Of a DNA stretch of 11,018 nucleotides, positions 1 through 6,648 are shown piece by piece. Under the pieces are notes generated by a model, which saw nothing but the letters and a program-made list of their open reading frames with translations, searched no databases and was not told where the DNA came from. The stretch's first letter is position 1. Every line of letters begins with the position of its first letter. The position numbers and the translations under genes were made by a program. Origin of the DNA: Erythrobacter sp. (GTDB lineage Bacteria > Pseudomonadota > Alphaproteobacteria > Sphingomonadales > Sphingomonadaceae); assembly GCA_003483125.1 (NCBI GenBank), contig DMWU01000270.1, positions 1-11,018 of the forward strand, in the 5' to 3' direction.

Positions 1-146
1 GAACTTGGGTAGCTTGCGGGCGAGCTTGGCACGGGGCTCGAAATCCGCTCGCCGCGCGCCCGGGTCAGGCGATTGCGCAATGCACGAAACGAATTCACAA
101 GAATGGCCGTGCGCGATGATCGCATGTGGGCCTAGAGAGCCGGCAG
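1..146. other. window edge, no gene called
   Basis: I cannot support a gene here. On the plus strand one frame is open from the window edge to a TGA at 117-119 and could be the 3' end of a gene starting outside the window. On the minus strand an ATG at 125-123 opens a frame to the edge with an AGG five bases upstream, but its translation is rich in Arg and Ser and matches nothing I know. A third minus-strand frame reads more like protein but has no start codon. The neighbouring sequence beyond the window is needed to decide. Confidence 0.3.
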
Positions 147-794
147 CTACTGTACTGCCACCTCGACCATCACTTCGTTGCGACGCAGTAGGGCAGGCAC
201 CATGGGTGCATCGTAAAAGGCATATTCAACATCACCGATAACTGTGAGGTCTTGTTCACCAATCCACTCTGCCAGATCCTGTTCCATAGCGGCAAGATCG
301 TTGGCTGGTGCGTCTCCATTGAATCGCACGGCAGCAATGCGCCTTGCCGGAATTTCTATCAAGGAAATGTCGGCAGGCGCTGTCGGTAATGTTTGCAGCG
401 TGTATTGGGAAGGCATGACAAAGCGCATGCGCCAGCTTTCGTCAACGGTTTCAGCCTGCATGACGGGTGAGGTCATCGAGATTGGCTCGTTCTGGTCGAT
501 CCGGTTTTGCATGACAGGCGAAGTCATGGCGATTTCCTCGCCACCTTCTGGCCGATCATTAGCAAAAATATAGGCCGCCAACCTTCGAAAGCTTGCGCCG
601 CTCGCACGCCGCCTGTCGCCATCATGGGTGACCTCCGCCACAATCATCGATGGGTAATCGCGCAGTTCGAAAGATCCATCTGCCATTATCACCTGGTAGT
701 CAGGCGTTTCGATGTTGCGGTATTGGGCATAAGCCACCCCAGCGACCAGCGCTGCCAAACCCAGCCCTACAAAGATCCATTTTCTCGCACCCAT
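147..794 (-). CDS. SOUL-family heme-binding-like protein, probably exported
   Basis: The predicted protein has 215 residues. Residues about 7-23 form a hydrophobic segment ending in Ala-Tyr-Ala before Gln, which fits a type I signal peptide, so the mature domain is probably periplasmic. The rest matches the SOUL/HBP family: a 'YQVI...FELRDYPSMIVAEV' type N-terminal strand region (residues 33-55), 'SFRRLAAYIF' (68-77), and the hallmark MTSPVM motif twice (90-95 and 107-112). Eukaryotic members bind heme or tetrapyrroles; the role of bacterial members is mostly unknown. A longer start at 824 exists, but the ATG at 794 is preceded by a GGGGGCAGG purine-rich site at the right distance and puts the signal peptide at the N-terminus. 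It stands alone: the next gene upstream is 70-80 bp away and unrelated. The family call is firm; heme binding is inferred. Confidence 0.88.
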   Translation of the reverse strand: MGARKWIFVGLGLAALVAGVAYAQYRNIETPDYQVIMADGSFELRDYPSMIVAEVTHDGDRRRASGASFRRLAAYIFANDRPEGGEEIAMTSPVMQNRIDQNEPISMTSPVMQAETVDESWRMRFVMPSQYTLQTLPTAPADISLIEIPARRIAAVRFNGDAPANDLAAMEQDLAEWIGEQDLTVIGDVEYAFYDAPMVPALLRRNEVMVEVAVQ

Positions 795-870
795 AACCTG
801 CCCCCTATTTGCGAAGTCGTACACAGTTACGCAGCCCGGCGGCTTTCGGATGCATCCATGGGTACAACTT

Positions 871-1137
871 CTATCGAGTGGGCGCGTGAAAATCGGGCGG
901 CTTGTCTTTCACCCAGGCTATAAACCTGGCGAGCGCCTCATCTGCGAGCAGGCGCTTCCGATCATCGCCGATACGAGCCAATTGCGCATTGGTGAAATTC
1001 GCGTGGATCGCACGATGGCAAATCGGGTGGACAGGCACCTTCCCCCGGCCCTTCTTCGACTTGGGAACGGGATGATGCCACTCGATCCTTGAACCGAACA
1101 ACCGATCGCATAGCCAGCACTTGAGCGCATCTTCCAT
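871..1137 (-). CDS. small HNH endonuclease-like protein
   Basis: The protein has 88 residues from the chosen start. A zinc-ribbon-like pair Cys7-x-x-Cys10 is followed by Trp20-His21-His22, a basic loop (PKSKKGRGK, residues 25-33), then His37, Cys40, His41 and His45. That is the layout of an HNH nuclease beta-beta-alpha metal site with structural cysteines. Similar short HNH proteins are widespread in alphaproteobacteria as stand-alone genes of unknown role. The C-terminal 40 residues look helical. The start is uncertain: in-frame ATGs lie at 1137, 1173 and 1218. None has a good ribosome site; 1218 would overlap the divergent GST gene. I chose 1137 because the metal-binding domain begins directly after it. 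No toxin, restriction or phage partner lies next to it. The substrate is unknown; nuclease activity is inferred from the motif. Confidence 0.82.
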   Translation of the reverse strand: MEDALKCWLCDRLFGSRIEWHHPVPKSKKGRGKVPVHPICHRAIHANFTNAQLARIGDDRKRLLADEALARFIAWVKDKPPDFHAPTR

Positions 1138-1194
1138 GCAGCAAACGTAGCGCCAAATGCCATTCTCTGCCATGTTTACGCGGGGGAGAATTTC

Positions 1195-1902
1195 ATGGCC
1201 GAGCTTCGTACGTTCCATCTACCCGGTGCCTGGGGCCTCGTCACGTTGAGCCCATTTTGTCTCAAACTCGACGCCTTCCTGCGAATGACCGGTATCGAGC
1301 ATGAGGCAATCACAGCATCCACGCCATTTGGTGGCCCAAAGAAGAAGGCCCCATGGATCGAATACAAAGGCAAGAAGATGGGCGATTCGACGCTCATCAT
1401 CGATTTCCTGAAACAGGAATTTGGAAAAGACCCTGACGCTCACCTTGATGCCCGGCAGCGCGCTACCATCGTGACGATGCAACGCCTGATCGAAGAAAAC
1501 CTCTATTGGGTGATGGTCTATGATCGTTGGGCCCGCAATGAGAATTGGCCTCGCATGAAATCGACTGTTTTGAGAGATATTCCCGCGCCAGTACGATCAC
1601 TGCTTGCTCCTTACGCCCGGTACGCTGTCAAGAAACAGCTGGCGGGGCATGGAATGGGATTACATTCAACCCACGAGATCGAGTCTATCGCGCGCAAGGA
1701 TATTGATGCGCTGGCTGCACTCCTGGGTGAGGGGCCATGGAATTTCGGTGAGCAGCCGACAATGGCCGATGCGACGGTCTATTCCTTGCTAGCAAATATC
1801 CTGTTCGTCGAATTTGAAAGCACCATGAAGGACATGATCAGGATCCATCCGACTCTCACCGCGATGTTGGAACGTTTTCGCGCGCGCTTTTATGCAGAAT
1901 AA
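1195..1902 (+). CDS. glutathione S-transferase-like protein (Fax/metaxin type)
   Basis: The protein has 235 residues. The N-terminal part looks like a thioredoxin-fold GST domain: 'LSPFCLKLDAFLRMTGI' (residues 18-34), 'KKAPWIEYKGKKMGDSTLII' (50-69) and the Gly-Asp-Ser that in GSTs contacts the glutathione gamma-glutamyl group. The C-terminal part is helical, with 'GEQPTMADATVYSLLANIL' near its end, the N-capping motif region of GST C-terminal domains. The order and wording match the Fax (failed axon connections) branch, which in bacteria has no settled function; a detoxification or redox role is inference. The start is supported by a GGGGGAG site six bases before the ATG. The stop is 2 bp from the end of the convergent glmU gene, so the two transcripts probably overlap at their 3' ends. 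Confidence 0.87.
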   Translation: MAELRTFHLPGAWGLVTLSPFCLKLDAFLRMTGIEHEAITASTPFGGPKKKAPWIEYKGKKMGDSTLIIDFLKQEFGKDPDAHLDARQRATIVTMQRLIEENLYWVMVYDRWARNENWPRMKSTVLRDIPAPVRSLLAPYARYAVKKQLAGHGMGLHSTHEIESIARKDIDALAALLGEGPWNFGEQPTMADATVYSLLANILFVEFESTMKDMIRIHPTLTAMLERFRARFYAE

Positions 1903-1904
1903 GA

Positions 1905-3263
1905 CTAAGCGTTCTTTTTAGCCGCCTTTTTCCTTTTCATCGCTTCGTGAAAACGGGTTGCCCAGCCAGTTTTCTGGACCTGCTCGGCGCGCACAATGCC
2001 TAGCTCTCCGGCCTCGACATCGCGGCTGACCGCGCTGCCCGCTGCGACAATGGCATCCTCGCCGATCTTTACAGGCGCAATAAGCGCGCTGTTTGACCCG
2101 ATGAAGGCACGCGCGCCAATCTCCGTTTGATATTTGAAATAGCCATCATAATTGCAGGTAATCGTACCAGCGCCGATATTGGCGCCCACACCAACCGTAG
2201 CATCGCCTAGATAGGTGAGGTGATTTGCCTTTGCCCCCTCGCCCAGAACGGCCTTCTTCATCTCGACGAAATTACCGATCTTGCTACCCCGCTCCATCAC
2301 CGCACCCGGCCGCATCCGTGCGAATGGCCCTACCGAGCATCCTGCGCCGATTGTCGCGCCTTCAATATGGCTGAAGCCATAGATGCGTGAACCGTCGCCC
2401 ACGCTAACGCCGAGACCAAAGGTAACATTAGGTTCAATCGTGACATCGCGCCCCAATTGCGTGTCCCAGCTGAAATAGACGGTATCGGGCGCGATCAAGC
2501 TGGCGCCCTCTGCCATGGCGCTTTCGCGACGATATTGTTGCCATCGCGCCTCTGCCTGCGCCAATTCGCCGCGGCTGTTGATCCCGGCAACCTCATCGGG
2601 CCAATCGGTGGTCACGACCGCACAATTGCGTCCATCTGCAATCGCGATATTGACGATATCGGGCAGGTAGTATTCGTCCTGCGCATTCTTATTCTCGACC
2701 CGGTCGAGCAACGCCCATAGGTCATCAGAACGTGCTGCCATCAGGCCCGAATTGCAGAGAGTACAGGCGCACTCTTCTTCGCTCGCATCCTTGAATTCGA
2801 CCATCTTGGAGATTGAGCCGCTCGCATCCGCGATCACCCGACCATATTCCATCGGATCAGCAGGTTCGAAACCCAGAACCACTGCAGCAGGCTCATCATC
2901 ACCATGCAGGCGATCAAGCATCATTTGCATCGTGCTGGCGCGCACGAACGGGACGTCACCATAGAGGATCAACACATCCCCGCTAAAATCACCCAATGGA
3001 CCTTGAGCCTGCTGCACGGCGTGGCCGGTACCCAGTTGCGGTTCTTGCAAGCAAGTCTCCGCTCGCCCTTCAACCGCCGCCTCAATCTGTTCGCGCCCTG
3101 CACCGACCACAACGACCGTCTTCGTGGGCGAGAGTGCTTCAAGCGAAGCAAGGAGATGGTCGAGCATCGGTCGACCGGCAATGGGATGAAGCACCTTGTG
3201 CAGGTCGCTCTTCATGCGAGTTCCCTTGCCCGCAGCAAGGACAATGGCAGCAATTTCACTCAT
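1905..3263 (-). CDS. glmU: bifunctional GlmU: GlcNAc-1-P uridyltransferase / GlcN-1-P acetyltransferase
   Basis: GlmU acetylates glucosamine-1-phosphate with acetyl-CoA and then transfers UMP from UTP, giving UDP-GlcNAc for peptidoglycan and lipopolysaccharide in the cytoplasm. The 452 residues are close to the usual 450-460. The N-terminal pyrophosphorylase domain shows LAAGKGTRM (residues 9-17) with a following Lys, GTGHAV (78-83), YGDVPF with Asp103, and Asn229, the last two matching the Mg-binding pair of the E. coli enzyme. From about 255 onward the left-handed beta-helix hexapeptide repeats begin; His348 in the 'KANHLTYLGD' stretch is the likely acetyltransfer base, followed by Asn371-Tyr372. 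The C-terminus is lysine-rich. An ATG at 3275 is possible, but GAGG lies six bases before the ATG at 3263, and homologues begin there. It diverges from gph; glmS is not in the window. Confidence 0.97.
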   Translation of the reverse strand: MSEIAAIVLAAGKGTRMKSDLHKVLHPIAGRPMLDHLLASLEALSPTKTVVVVGAGREQIEAAVEGRAETCLQEPQLGTGHAVQQAQGPLGDFSGDVLILYGDVPFVRASTMQMMLDRLHGDDEPAAVVLGFEPADPMEYGRVIADASGSISKMVEFKDASEEECACTLCNSGLMAARSDDLWALLDRVENKNAQDEYYLPDIVNIAIADGRNCAVVTTDWPDEVAGINSRGELAQAEARWQQYRRESAMAEGASLIAPDTVYFSWDTQLGRDVTIEPNVTFGLGVSVGDGSRIYGFSHIEGATIGAGCSVGPFARMRPGAVMERGSKIGNFVEMKKAVLGEGAKANHLTYLGDATVGVGANIGAGTITCNYDGYFKYQTEIGARAFIGSNSALIAPVKIGEDAIVAAGSAVSRDVEAGELGIVRAEQVQKTGWATRFHEAMKRKKAAKKNA

Positions 3264-3322
3264 TAAGGCCCTCATGGCACCAAATGCTTGCGGTTTGAAG
3301 CATGATCATCCACGCATTTCAC
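3264..3322. promoter_or_regulatory. divergent glmU / gph promoter region with inverted repeat
   Basis: This 59-bp gap separates two divergent genes, so it should hold both promoters. It contains an inverted repeat, ATGCTT (3284-3289) and AAGCAT (3298-3303), with an 8-bp spacer. The repeat covers the first possible ATG of gph at 3302, which favours the later gph start. I see no clear sigma-70 hexamers. A regulator binding site is inference. Confidence 0.35.
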
Positions 3323-4006
3323 ATGTCTGATTTTCCTTTCGATGCCGTGGGCTTCGACCTTGACGGTACCTTGCTAGATACGTTTCGCGACCTTGGCGCG
3401 GCGGTAAACCACGCGCTTGAGTTGGGCGGATTCGATCCTGTGCCGGTTGGAAGCTCCAAGGATCTGATTGGCGGCGGGGCCAAGATCATGCTGGCCCAGG
3501 CAGTGGAGAAGCAAGGCGGAATGCCCGAAGATGACTTCCGTGCGCTCTATAAGCAGATGCTAGCCTACTACTCTGCCAATAATGCGGTTCACACGGTGGC
3601 TTACCCTTATGCAGGCGAGGTTTTGGACGAATTACGCAAGAGTGGGATCAAGATGGCGGTCGTGACCAACAAGTTTGAAGAATTTGCGCGAGACATCCTG
3701 ACGCAGCTGGATCTCGTGCACTATTTCGAGACGGTGATAGGCGGGAACAGCCTGGGCAAGAATTCTGAAGGAAGGTTCATTGCCAAACCTGCGCCCGATC
3801 CAGTGCTGGCCGCACAAGAAGCGTGCGGAGGCGGGCGCTTAGCCTTTGTCGGCGACTCAACCTATGACGTTACCGCCGCGCGCGGCGCGGGTGTACCAGT
3901 GATTGCCGCAGCCTACGGCTATTGTGATAAGCTCCCACACGAACTGGGTGCCGATGCGGTGATTGATTCGCTTGATCGCCTGATCCCGGCTTTGAAAGCC
4001 CTTTGA
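3323..4006 (+). CDS. gph: HAD-superfamily phosphatase, phosphoglycolate phosphatase-like
   Basis: The 227-residue protein has all four HAD motifs: FDLDGT (residues 11-16) with nucleophile Asp12 and acid Asp14; Thr115 in VVTNK; Lys155 in the 'AKPAPDP' stretch; and GDSTYD (177-182) with metal ligands Asp178 and Asp182. Residues about 20-90 form the helical cap typical of the Gph/PGP subgroup. The named substrate is 2-phosphoglycolate, but related enzymes such as MupP act on MurNAc-6-phosphate, and the location beside glmU leaves that possible. The ATG at 3302 would add seven residues ahead of the family's usual N-terminus and lies in an inverted repeat; neither start has a clear ribosome site. 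Superfamily is certain; the substrate is not. Confidence 0.9.
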   Translation: MSDFPFDAVGFDLDGTLLDTFRDLGAAVNHALELGGFDPVPVGSSKDLIGGGAKIMLAQAVEKQGGMPEDDFRALYKQMLAYYSANNAVHTVAYPYAGEVLDELRKSGIKMAVVTNKFEEFARDILTQLDLVHYFETVIGGNSLGKNSEGRFIAKPAPDPVLAAQEACGGGRLAFVGDSTYDVTAARGAGVPVIAAAYGYCDKLPHELGADAVIDSLDRLIPALKAL

Positions 4007-4013
4007 TGCGCAT

Positions 4014-4039
4014 GATTGCCCTTACGGAATGGGGCAATC
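4014..4039 (+). terminator. stem-loop after gph, possible terminator
   Basis: Eight bases after the gph stop, GATTGCCC (4014-4021) pairs perfectly with GGGCAATC (4032-4039) around a 10-base loop. No T-run follows, so a classical rho-independent terminator is not shown; it may stabilise the gph transcript 3' end or be an operator for the next gene. Confidence 0.4.
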
Positions 4040-4090
4040 GGGCGGTAGTTGTTGCAATGCAGCAGGTAAAGTGCCACCCACCCCGCGCAG

Positions 4091-4112
4091 TTTACGTTTA
4101 CGAGCACGTAAA
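4091..4112. promoter_or_regulatory. operator-like palindrome upstream of the SDR gene
   Basis: TTTACG occurs twice in tandem (4091-4102), followed after four bases by its inverse CGTAAA (4107-4112). The site lies 28 bp before the SDR ATG, where a promoter would be. TTACG-type palindromes are used by several TetR- and MerR-family regulators of fatty-acid and branched-chain acyl-CoA breakdown in proteobacteria; I recall this only in general terms. Regulation of the SDR by such a factor is inference. Confidence 0.4.
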
Positions 4113-4140
4113 GGCCCATTAATCAATTGGAGGAACCCTC

Positions 4141-5070
4141 ATGAGCATCGACTTCAAGGACAAGGTAGCCATCGTGACTGGCGCAGGCGGCGGTCTGGGC
4201 CGCGAATATGCGCTGGAACTGGCTCGACGCGGCGCAAAGGTCGTGGTCAATGATCTTGGCGGTGCGCGTGACGGCACAGGCCATTCTGACATGGCACTAC
4301 AGGTCGTCGAGGAAATCGAGAAGATGGGCGGCGAAGCCATTTCCAATGGCGGCTCTGTCACCGAATTTGACCAGATGGAAAAGATGGTCGCTGAGGCCAA
4401 GCAGAAGTGGGGCGGCGTGCACGTGCTCATCAACAATGCCGGCGTCCTGCGCGACAAGACATTCGCAAAGATGGACCCCGCCGACTTTGAATTCGTGCTG
4501 AAGGTCCACCTCACCGGCTCTGCTTTTGTGACGAAAGCATGCTGGGATCTGTTCCGCGAGCAGGCCTATGGCCGCGTGCTTATGACTGCCAGCTCTACCG
4601 GGCTGTTCGGCAATTTCGGCCAGGCCAATTACGGCGCTGCCAAGCTGGGCCTCGCCGGGCTTACCAAGACGCTTCAGCTTGAAGGTGCGAAATACAACAT
4701 CCGCGTCAATACGCTGTCGCCGGTTGCTGGCACTCGCATGACCGAAGATCTCTTCCCCGAAGAAGCATTCAAGCTGTTCGATCCAGTCAACGTCGTTCCT
4801 GCTGCCCTATTCCTGGTTAGCGAAGACGCCCCCACAAACGCCATCGTTGGCGCTGGTGCTGGTGGCTTCCACAGCAGTTGGACCGTGATGAACGATGCCG
4901 TTTGGCTGCCCGATGGTGAGCGTACGGTTGAAGGCTTTGCCGCCAACTGGGACAAGATCAGCGAGTTCTCCAACCTCACTGCCCCGCAGAGCGGCAGCGA
5001 GCAGAGCGCGAATATCCTGAAAGCCATGCAGAAGGTCACGGGCACCGGCCCTTCTTCTGCACGGGGATAA
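4141..5070 (+). CDS. SDR dehydrogenase of the MFE-2 / 3-hydroxyacyl-CoA dehydrogenase type
   Basis: The 309-residue protein is a classical short-chain dehydrogenase: TGAGGGLG (residues 13-20) for NAD(P) binding, NNAG (98-101), and a catalytic set Ser151, Tyr164, Lys168. These positions and the insert 'NDLGGARDGTG' (37-47) match the (3R)-hydroxyacyl-CoA dehydrogenase domain of peroxisomal multifunctional enzyme 2, as does the extended C-terminus. The Asp at the end of beta-2 (residue 38) favours NAD over NADP. Unlike MFE-2 it has no hydratase or SCP2 domain, so a separate hydratase must act with it if the pathway is beta-oxidation of acyl-CoA. The start has GGAGG seven bases upstream. The next gene begins 6 bp after the stop, in the same frame, so the two are probably cotranscribed. 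The exact substrate is unknown. Confidence 0.93.
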   Translation: MSIDFKDKVAIVTGAGGGLGREYALELARRGAKVVVNDLGGARDGTGHSDMALQVVEEIEKMGGEAISNGGSVTEFDQMEKMVAEAKQKWGGVHVLINNAGVLRDKTFAKMDPADFEFVLKVHLTGSAFVTKACWDLFREQAYGRVLMTASSTGLFGNFGQANYGAAKLGLAGLTKTLQLEGAKYNIRVNTLSPVAGTRMTEDLFPEEAFKLFDPVNVVPAALFLVSEDAPTNAIVGAGAGGFHSSWTVMNDAVWLPDGERTVEGFAANWDKISEFSNLTAPQSGSEQSANILKAMQKVTGTGPSSARG

Positions 5071-5076
5071 TACACC

Positions 5077-5391
5077 TTGTCCTATTGGGCAGAGGTATTG
5101 GCAGGAGCGGCCCTCGGGGCGCTCCTGCTTTTTCTTTTCTCAAGACAATCGGCCCGGGCTTTGGCCATGAACGGCTACCTCGCATTGGGGTTAATGCTTG
5201 CGATCTATGTCGGTGCGAGGCTTGTTACCGGATCGCTTGCCGAAATCCTGCTTGAGACACTGTTTGGCACAATCGCGCTGGTCGTAGCCCGCATTATCAT
5301 GGCACGCTGGCTGCCAGGCATCGGCGCTATTATCTTCTGCCACGGGATCTACGACGCGTTTCTCGGCCCGTATACCGGCGTAGCGGAATAG
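5077..5391 (+). CDS. small membrane protein, unknown function, possibly truncated
   Basis: The 104-residue protein has hydrophobic segments at about 5-22, 33-50, 56-73 and 80-96, so it should sit in the inner membrane. I do not recognise the family. The 'CHGIYDAF' stretch (88-95) recalls the His-x-x-x-Asp ends of CPBP membrane proteins, but the Glu-Glu-x-x-x-Arg motif of those proteases is missing, so I do not use that name. The frame is the same as the SDR gene and no ATG is available upstream of residue 31, so the TTG at 5077 is the likely start; a weak GGGGA lies nine bases before it. The gene ends at a TAG after which the same frame continues for 30 codons with a further membrane segment, suggesting a premature stop (see the separate entry). 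It probably shares the SDR transcript. Confidence 0.68.
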   Translation: MSYWAEVLAGAALGALLLFLFSRQSARALAMNGYLALGLMLAIYVGARLVTGSLAEILLETLFGTIALVVARIIMARWLPGIGAIIFCHGIYDAFLGPYTGVAE

Positions 5392-5484
5392 TATCCTCCG
5401 CTATGCGCTGGGTTCGACTTCTTCGTATGGATCGGCCTGTTCCTTGTTTTGCGCAACAAGCTTTCGACCGCCGAAGCTGACTAA
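5389..5484 (+). pseudogene. in-frame continuation of the small membrane gene past an amber codon
   Basis: After the TAG at 5389-5391 the reading frame stays open for 30 codons to a TAA at 5482-5484. The translation reads as a normal protein end: Tyr-Pro-Pro, then a strongly hydrophobic stretch (GFDFFVWIGLFLVL) followed by a basic Arg-Asn-Lys and a polar tail. Two thirds of third positions are G or C, as in coding sequence here. A single TGG to TAG change would explain it, and the intact protein would have 135 residues and one more membrane segment. A sequencing error, a real nonsense mutation or stop readthrough are all possible. Confidence 0.5.
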
Positions 5485-5486
5485 GC

Positions 5487-5535
5487 GTATTGATACAGTA
5501 ATACACTAGGCCTATCTGACCCCCACTAACAGGGG
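5487..5535 (+). promoter_or_regulatory. possible promoter / operator ahead of the polytopic membrane gene
   Basis: Between the amber-interrupted gene and the next ATG lies an inverted repeat, GTATT (5487-5491) and AATAC (5500-5504), containing a TTGATA that could serve as a -35 element. Further on, CCCC (5521-5524) can pair with GGGG (5532-5535), which is part of the ribosome site region. Both are short, and neither proves regulation. Confidence 0.25.
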
Positions 5536-5547
5536 AGAGGTACACCC

Positions 5548-6624
5548 ATGTATACTGAAGATGACCTGCGCACAGCGGTTGCCAGTGGCGCGATTAGCGC
5601 CGAAGCGGCAGATGCACTGCGCAATTCGGTGCGCACGACGCGCGAAGCGCCAGCCACCGACGAAGAACATTTCCGACTTATCAATAGTTTCAATGATATA
5701 TTCGTAACCATCGCAGCAGTGCTGCTGCTGGTGGCGATGGCCGGAATCGGACAGGCCTTTACACCCAACATCGATGGCCCACCGCCCTTCTCTGGTCTGC
5801 TGATTGCTGCGGCTGCTTGGGGCATGGCAGAATATTTCACACGCCAACGCCGCATGCCATTGCCCAGCATTGTGCTGCTTCTCGCCTTTGTTGGCGGGGT
5901 GTTTGTTACACTACTTGGCACAATCGTCATGAGTTTCGATGGAAGCAATTTCGGCGAGAATAATGCAACACTCGCCGGCTTGCTCTTGTCAGGCGCGGCT
6001 CTCGTCACCGCTGGCGCGGCCTGGGTGCATTGGAAACGCTTCATGGTGCCGATCACGATTGCCGCCGGTGCCGCCGCGCTCTCTGCAACGGCCATCGGCC
6101 TGATCGTAACCGCCTTCGGCCCAGCCAATGTCAGTGACAACATCGTGATCCCGCTTGTCTTCGTAGCCGGTATTGCTGTTTTCGCCTTTGCAATGCGCTG
6201 GGACATGAGCGACCGCGAACGCCAGACTCGCCGCAGCGATGTCGCTTTCTGGCTGCACCTGCTTGCTGCTCCCATGATCGCACATCCGCTGTTCCATTGG
6301 CTTGGCGTAACAGGCGGTGAGAATATCGGCATGGGCGCCGCGATTGGCTTGTTGGTGGGTTACGTCGCCCTGGGCATTGTGGCCCTGGCGATTGACCGTC
6401 GCGCGTTGCTGGTTTCGGCACTCGCCTATGTGCTTGCAGCCCTAACGTTCCTGTTCGATCGCTTTGGTGCGGTTGAGCTGAACGTCGCGCTCACTGCACT
6501 TGTCATCGGCTCGGCCCTGCTGACACTGTCGGCGTTCTGGTCACCAATCCGCCGGACAGTAGTAACTAAGCTGCCTAACGATATACAGCAAAGGCTGCCG
6601 CAAACGCTGGCACTGCCAGCCTGA
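5548..6624 (+). CDS. polytopic inner-membrane protein, DUF2157-like layout
   Basis: The 358-residue protein begins with a soluble stretch of about 48 residues containing a short helix-turn of the kind 'L..AV..GAIS.E.A..L' (residues 7-24), seen at the N-terminus of DUF2157-type membrane proteins. Then about ten hydrophobic segments follow (roughly 50-70, 82-97, 105-128, 141-160, 165-188, 199-216, 232-252, 259-282, 286-303 and 311-333). Notable conserved-looking features are 'FNDIFVTI' (48-55) at the first segment and a histidine-bearing segment with His237, His246 and His250. I know no function for such proteins. The start is set by GGGGAGAGG seven bases before the ATG. The gene converges on the DUF2794 gene with 20 bp between stops. 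DUF2157 relationship is tentative. Confidence 0.85.
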   Translation: MYTEDDLRTAVASGAISAEAADALRNSVRTTREAPATDEEHFRLINSFNDIFVTIAAVLLLVAMAGIGQAFTPNIDGPPPFSGLLIAAAAWGMAEYFTRQRRMPLPSIVLLLAFVGGVFVTLLGTIVMSFDGSNFGENNATLAGLLLSGAALVTAGAAWVHWKRFMVPITIAAGAAALSATAIGLIVTAFGPANVSDNIVIPLVFVAGIAVFAFAMRWDMSDRERQTRRSDVAFWLHLLAAPMIAHPLFHWLGVTGGENIGMGAAIGLLVGYVALGIVALAIDRRALLVSALAYVLAALTFLFDRFGAVELNVALTALVIGSALLTLSAFWSPIRRTVVTKLPNDIQQRLPQTLALPA

Positions 6625-6630
6625 CAATAA

Positions 6631-6648
6631 CTGGGGCGAAAGCCCTAG
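6631..6648. terminator. GNRA-capped hairpin between convergent genes
   Basis: CTGGGGC (6631-6637) pairs with GCCCTAG (6642-6648), one pair being G-T, around a GAAA tetraloop. It lies just after the plus-strand membrane gene and covers the stop codon of the minus-strand DUF2794 gene. Read on the minus strand it is followed by TTATTGT, a weak U-rich tail, so a two-way terminator is plausible but not certain. Confidence 0.45.

Noticed and set aside
3..119. Open plus-strand frame from the window edge as a partial gene
   Set aside because: Only 38 codons are visible, with no recognisable motif, and minus-strand frames are also open over the same stretch.
461..535. Imperfect direct repeat in the SOUL-like gene
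   Set aside because: It encodes the two MTSPVM motifs that are normal for the SOUL family, not a DNA repeat of its own.
1905..1940. T-rich stretches after the GST-like gene as a terminator
   Set aside because: They encode the Lys-rich end of glmU on the other strand, and I found no convincing stem before them.
4119..4514. 131-codon minus-strand frame opposite the SDR gene
   Set aside because: It is the antisense of conserved SDR motifs and its translation is low-complexity.
5526..6332. 268-codon open frame on the minus strand opposite the polytopic membrane gene
   Set aside because: Its translation is rich in Ala, Ser, Pro and Thr with no domain, and it lies wholly antisense to a well-supported membrane protein with a good ribosome site.
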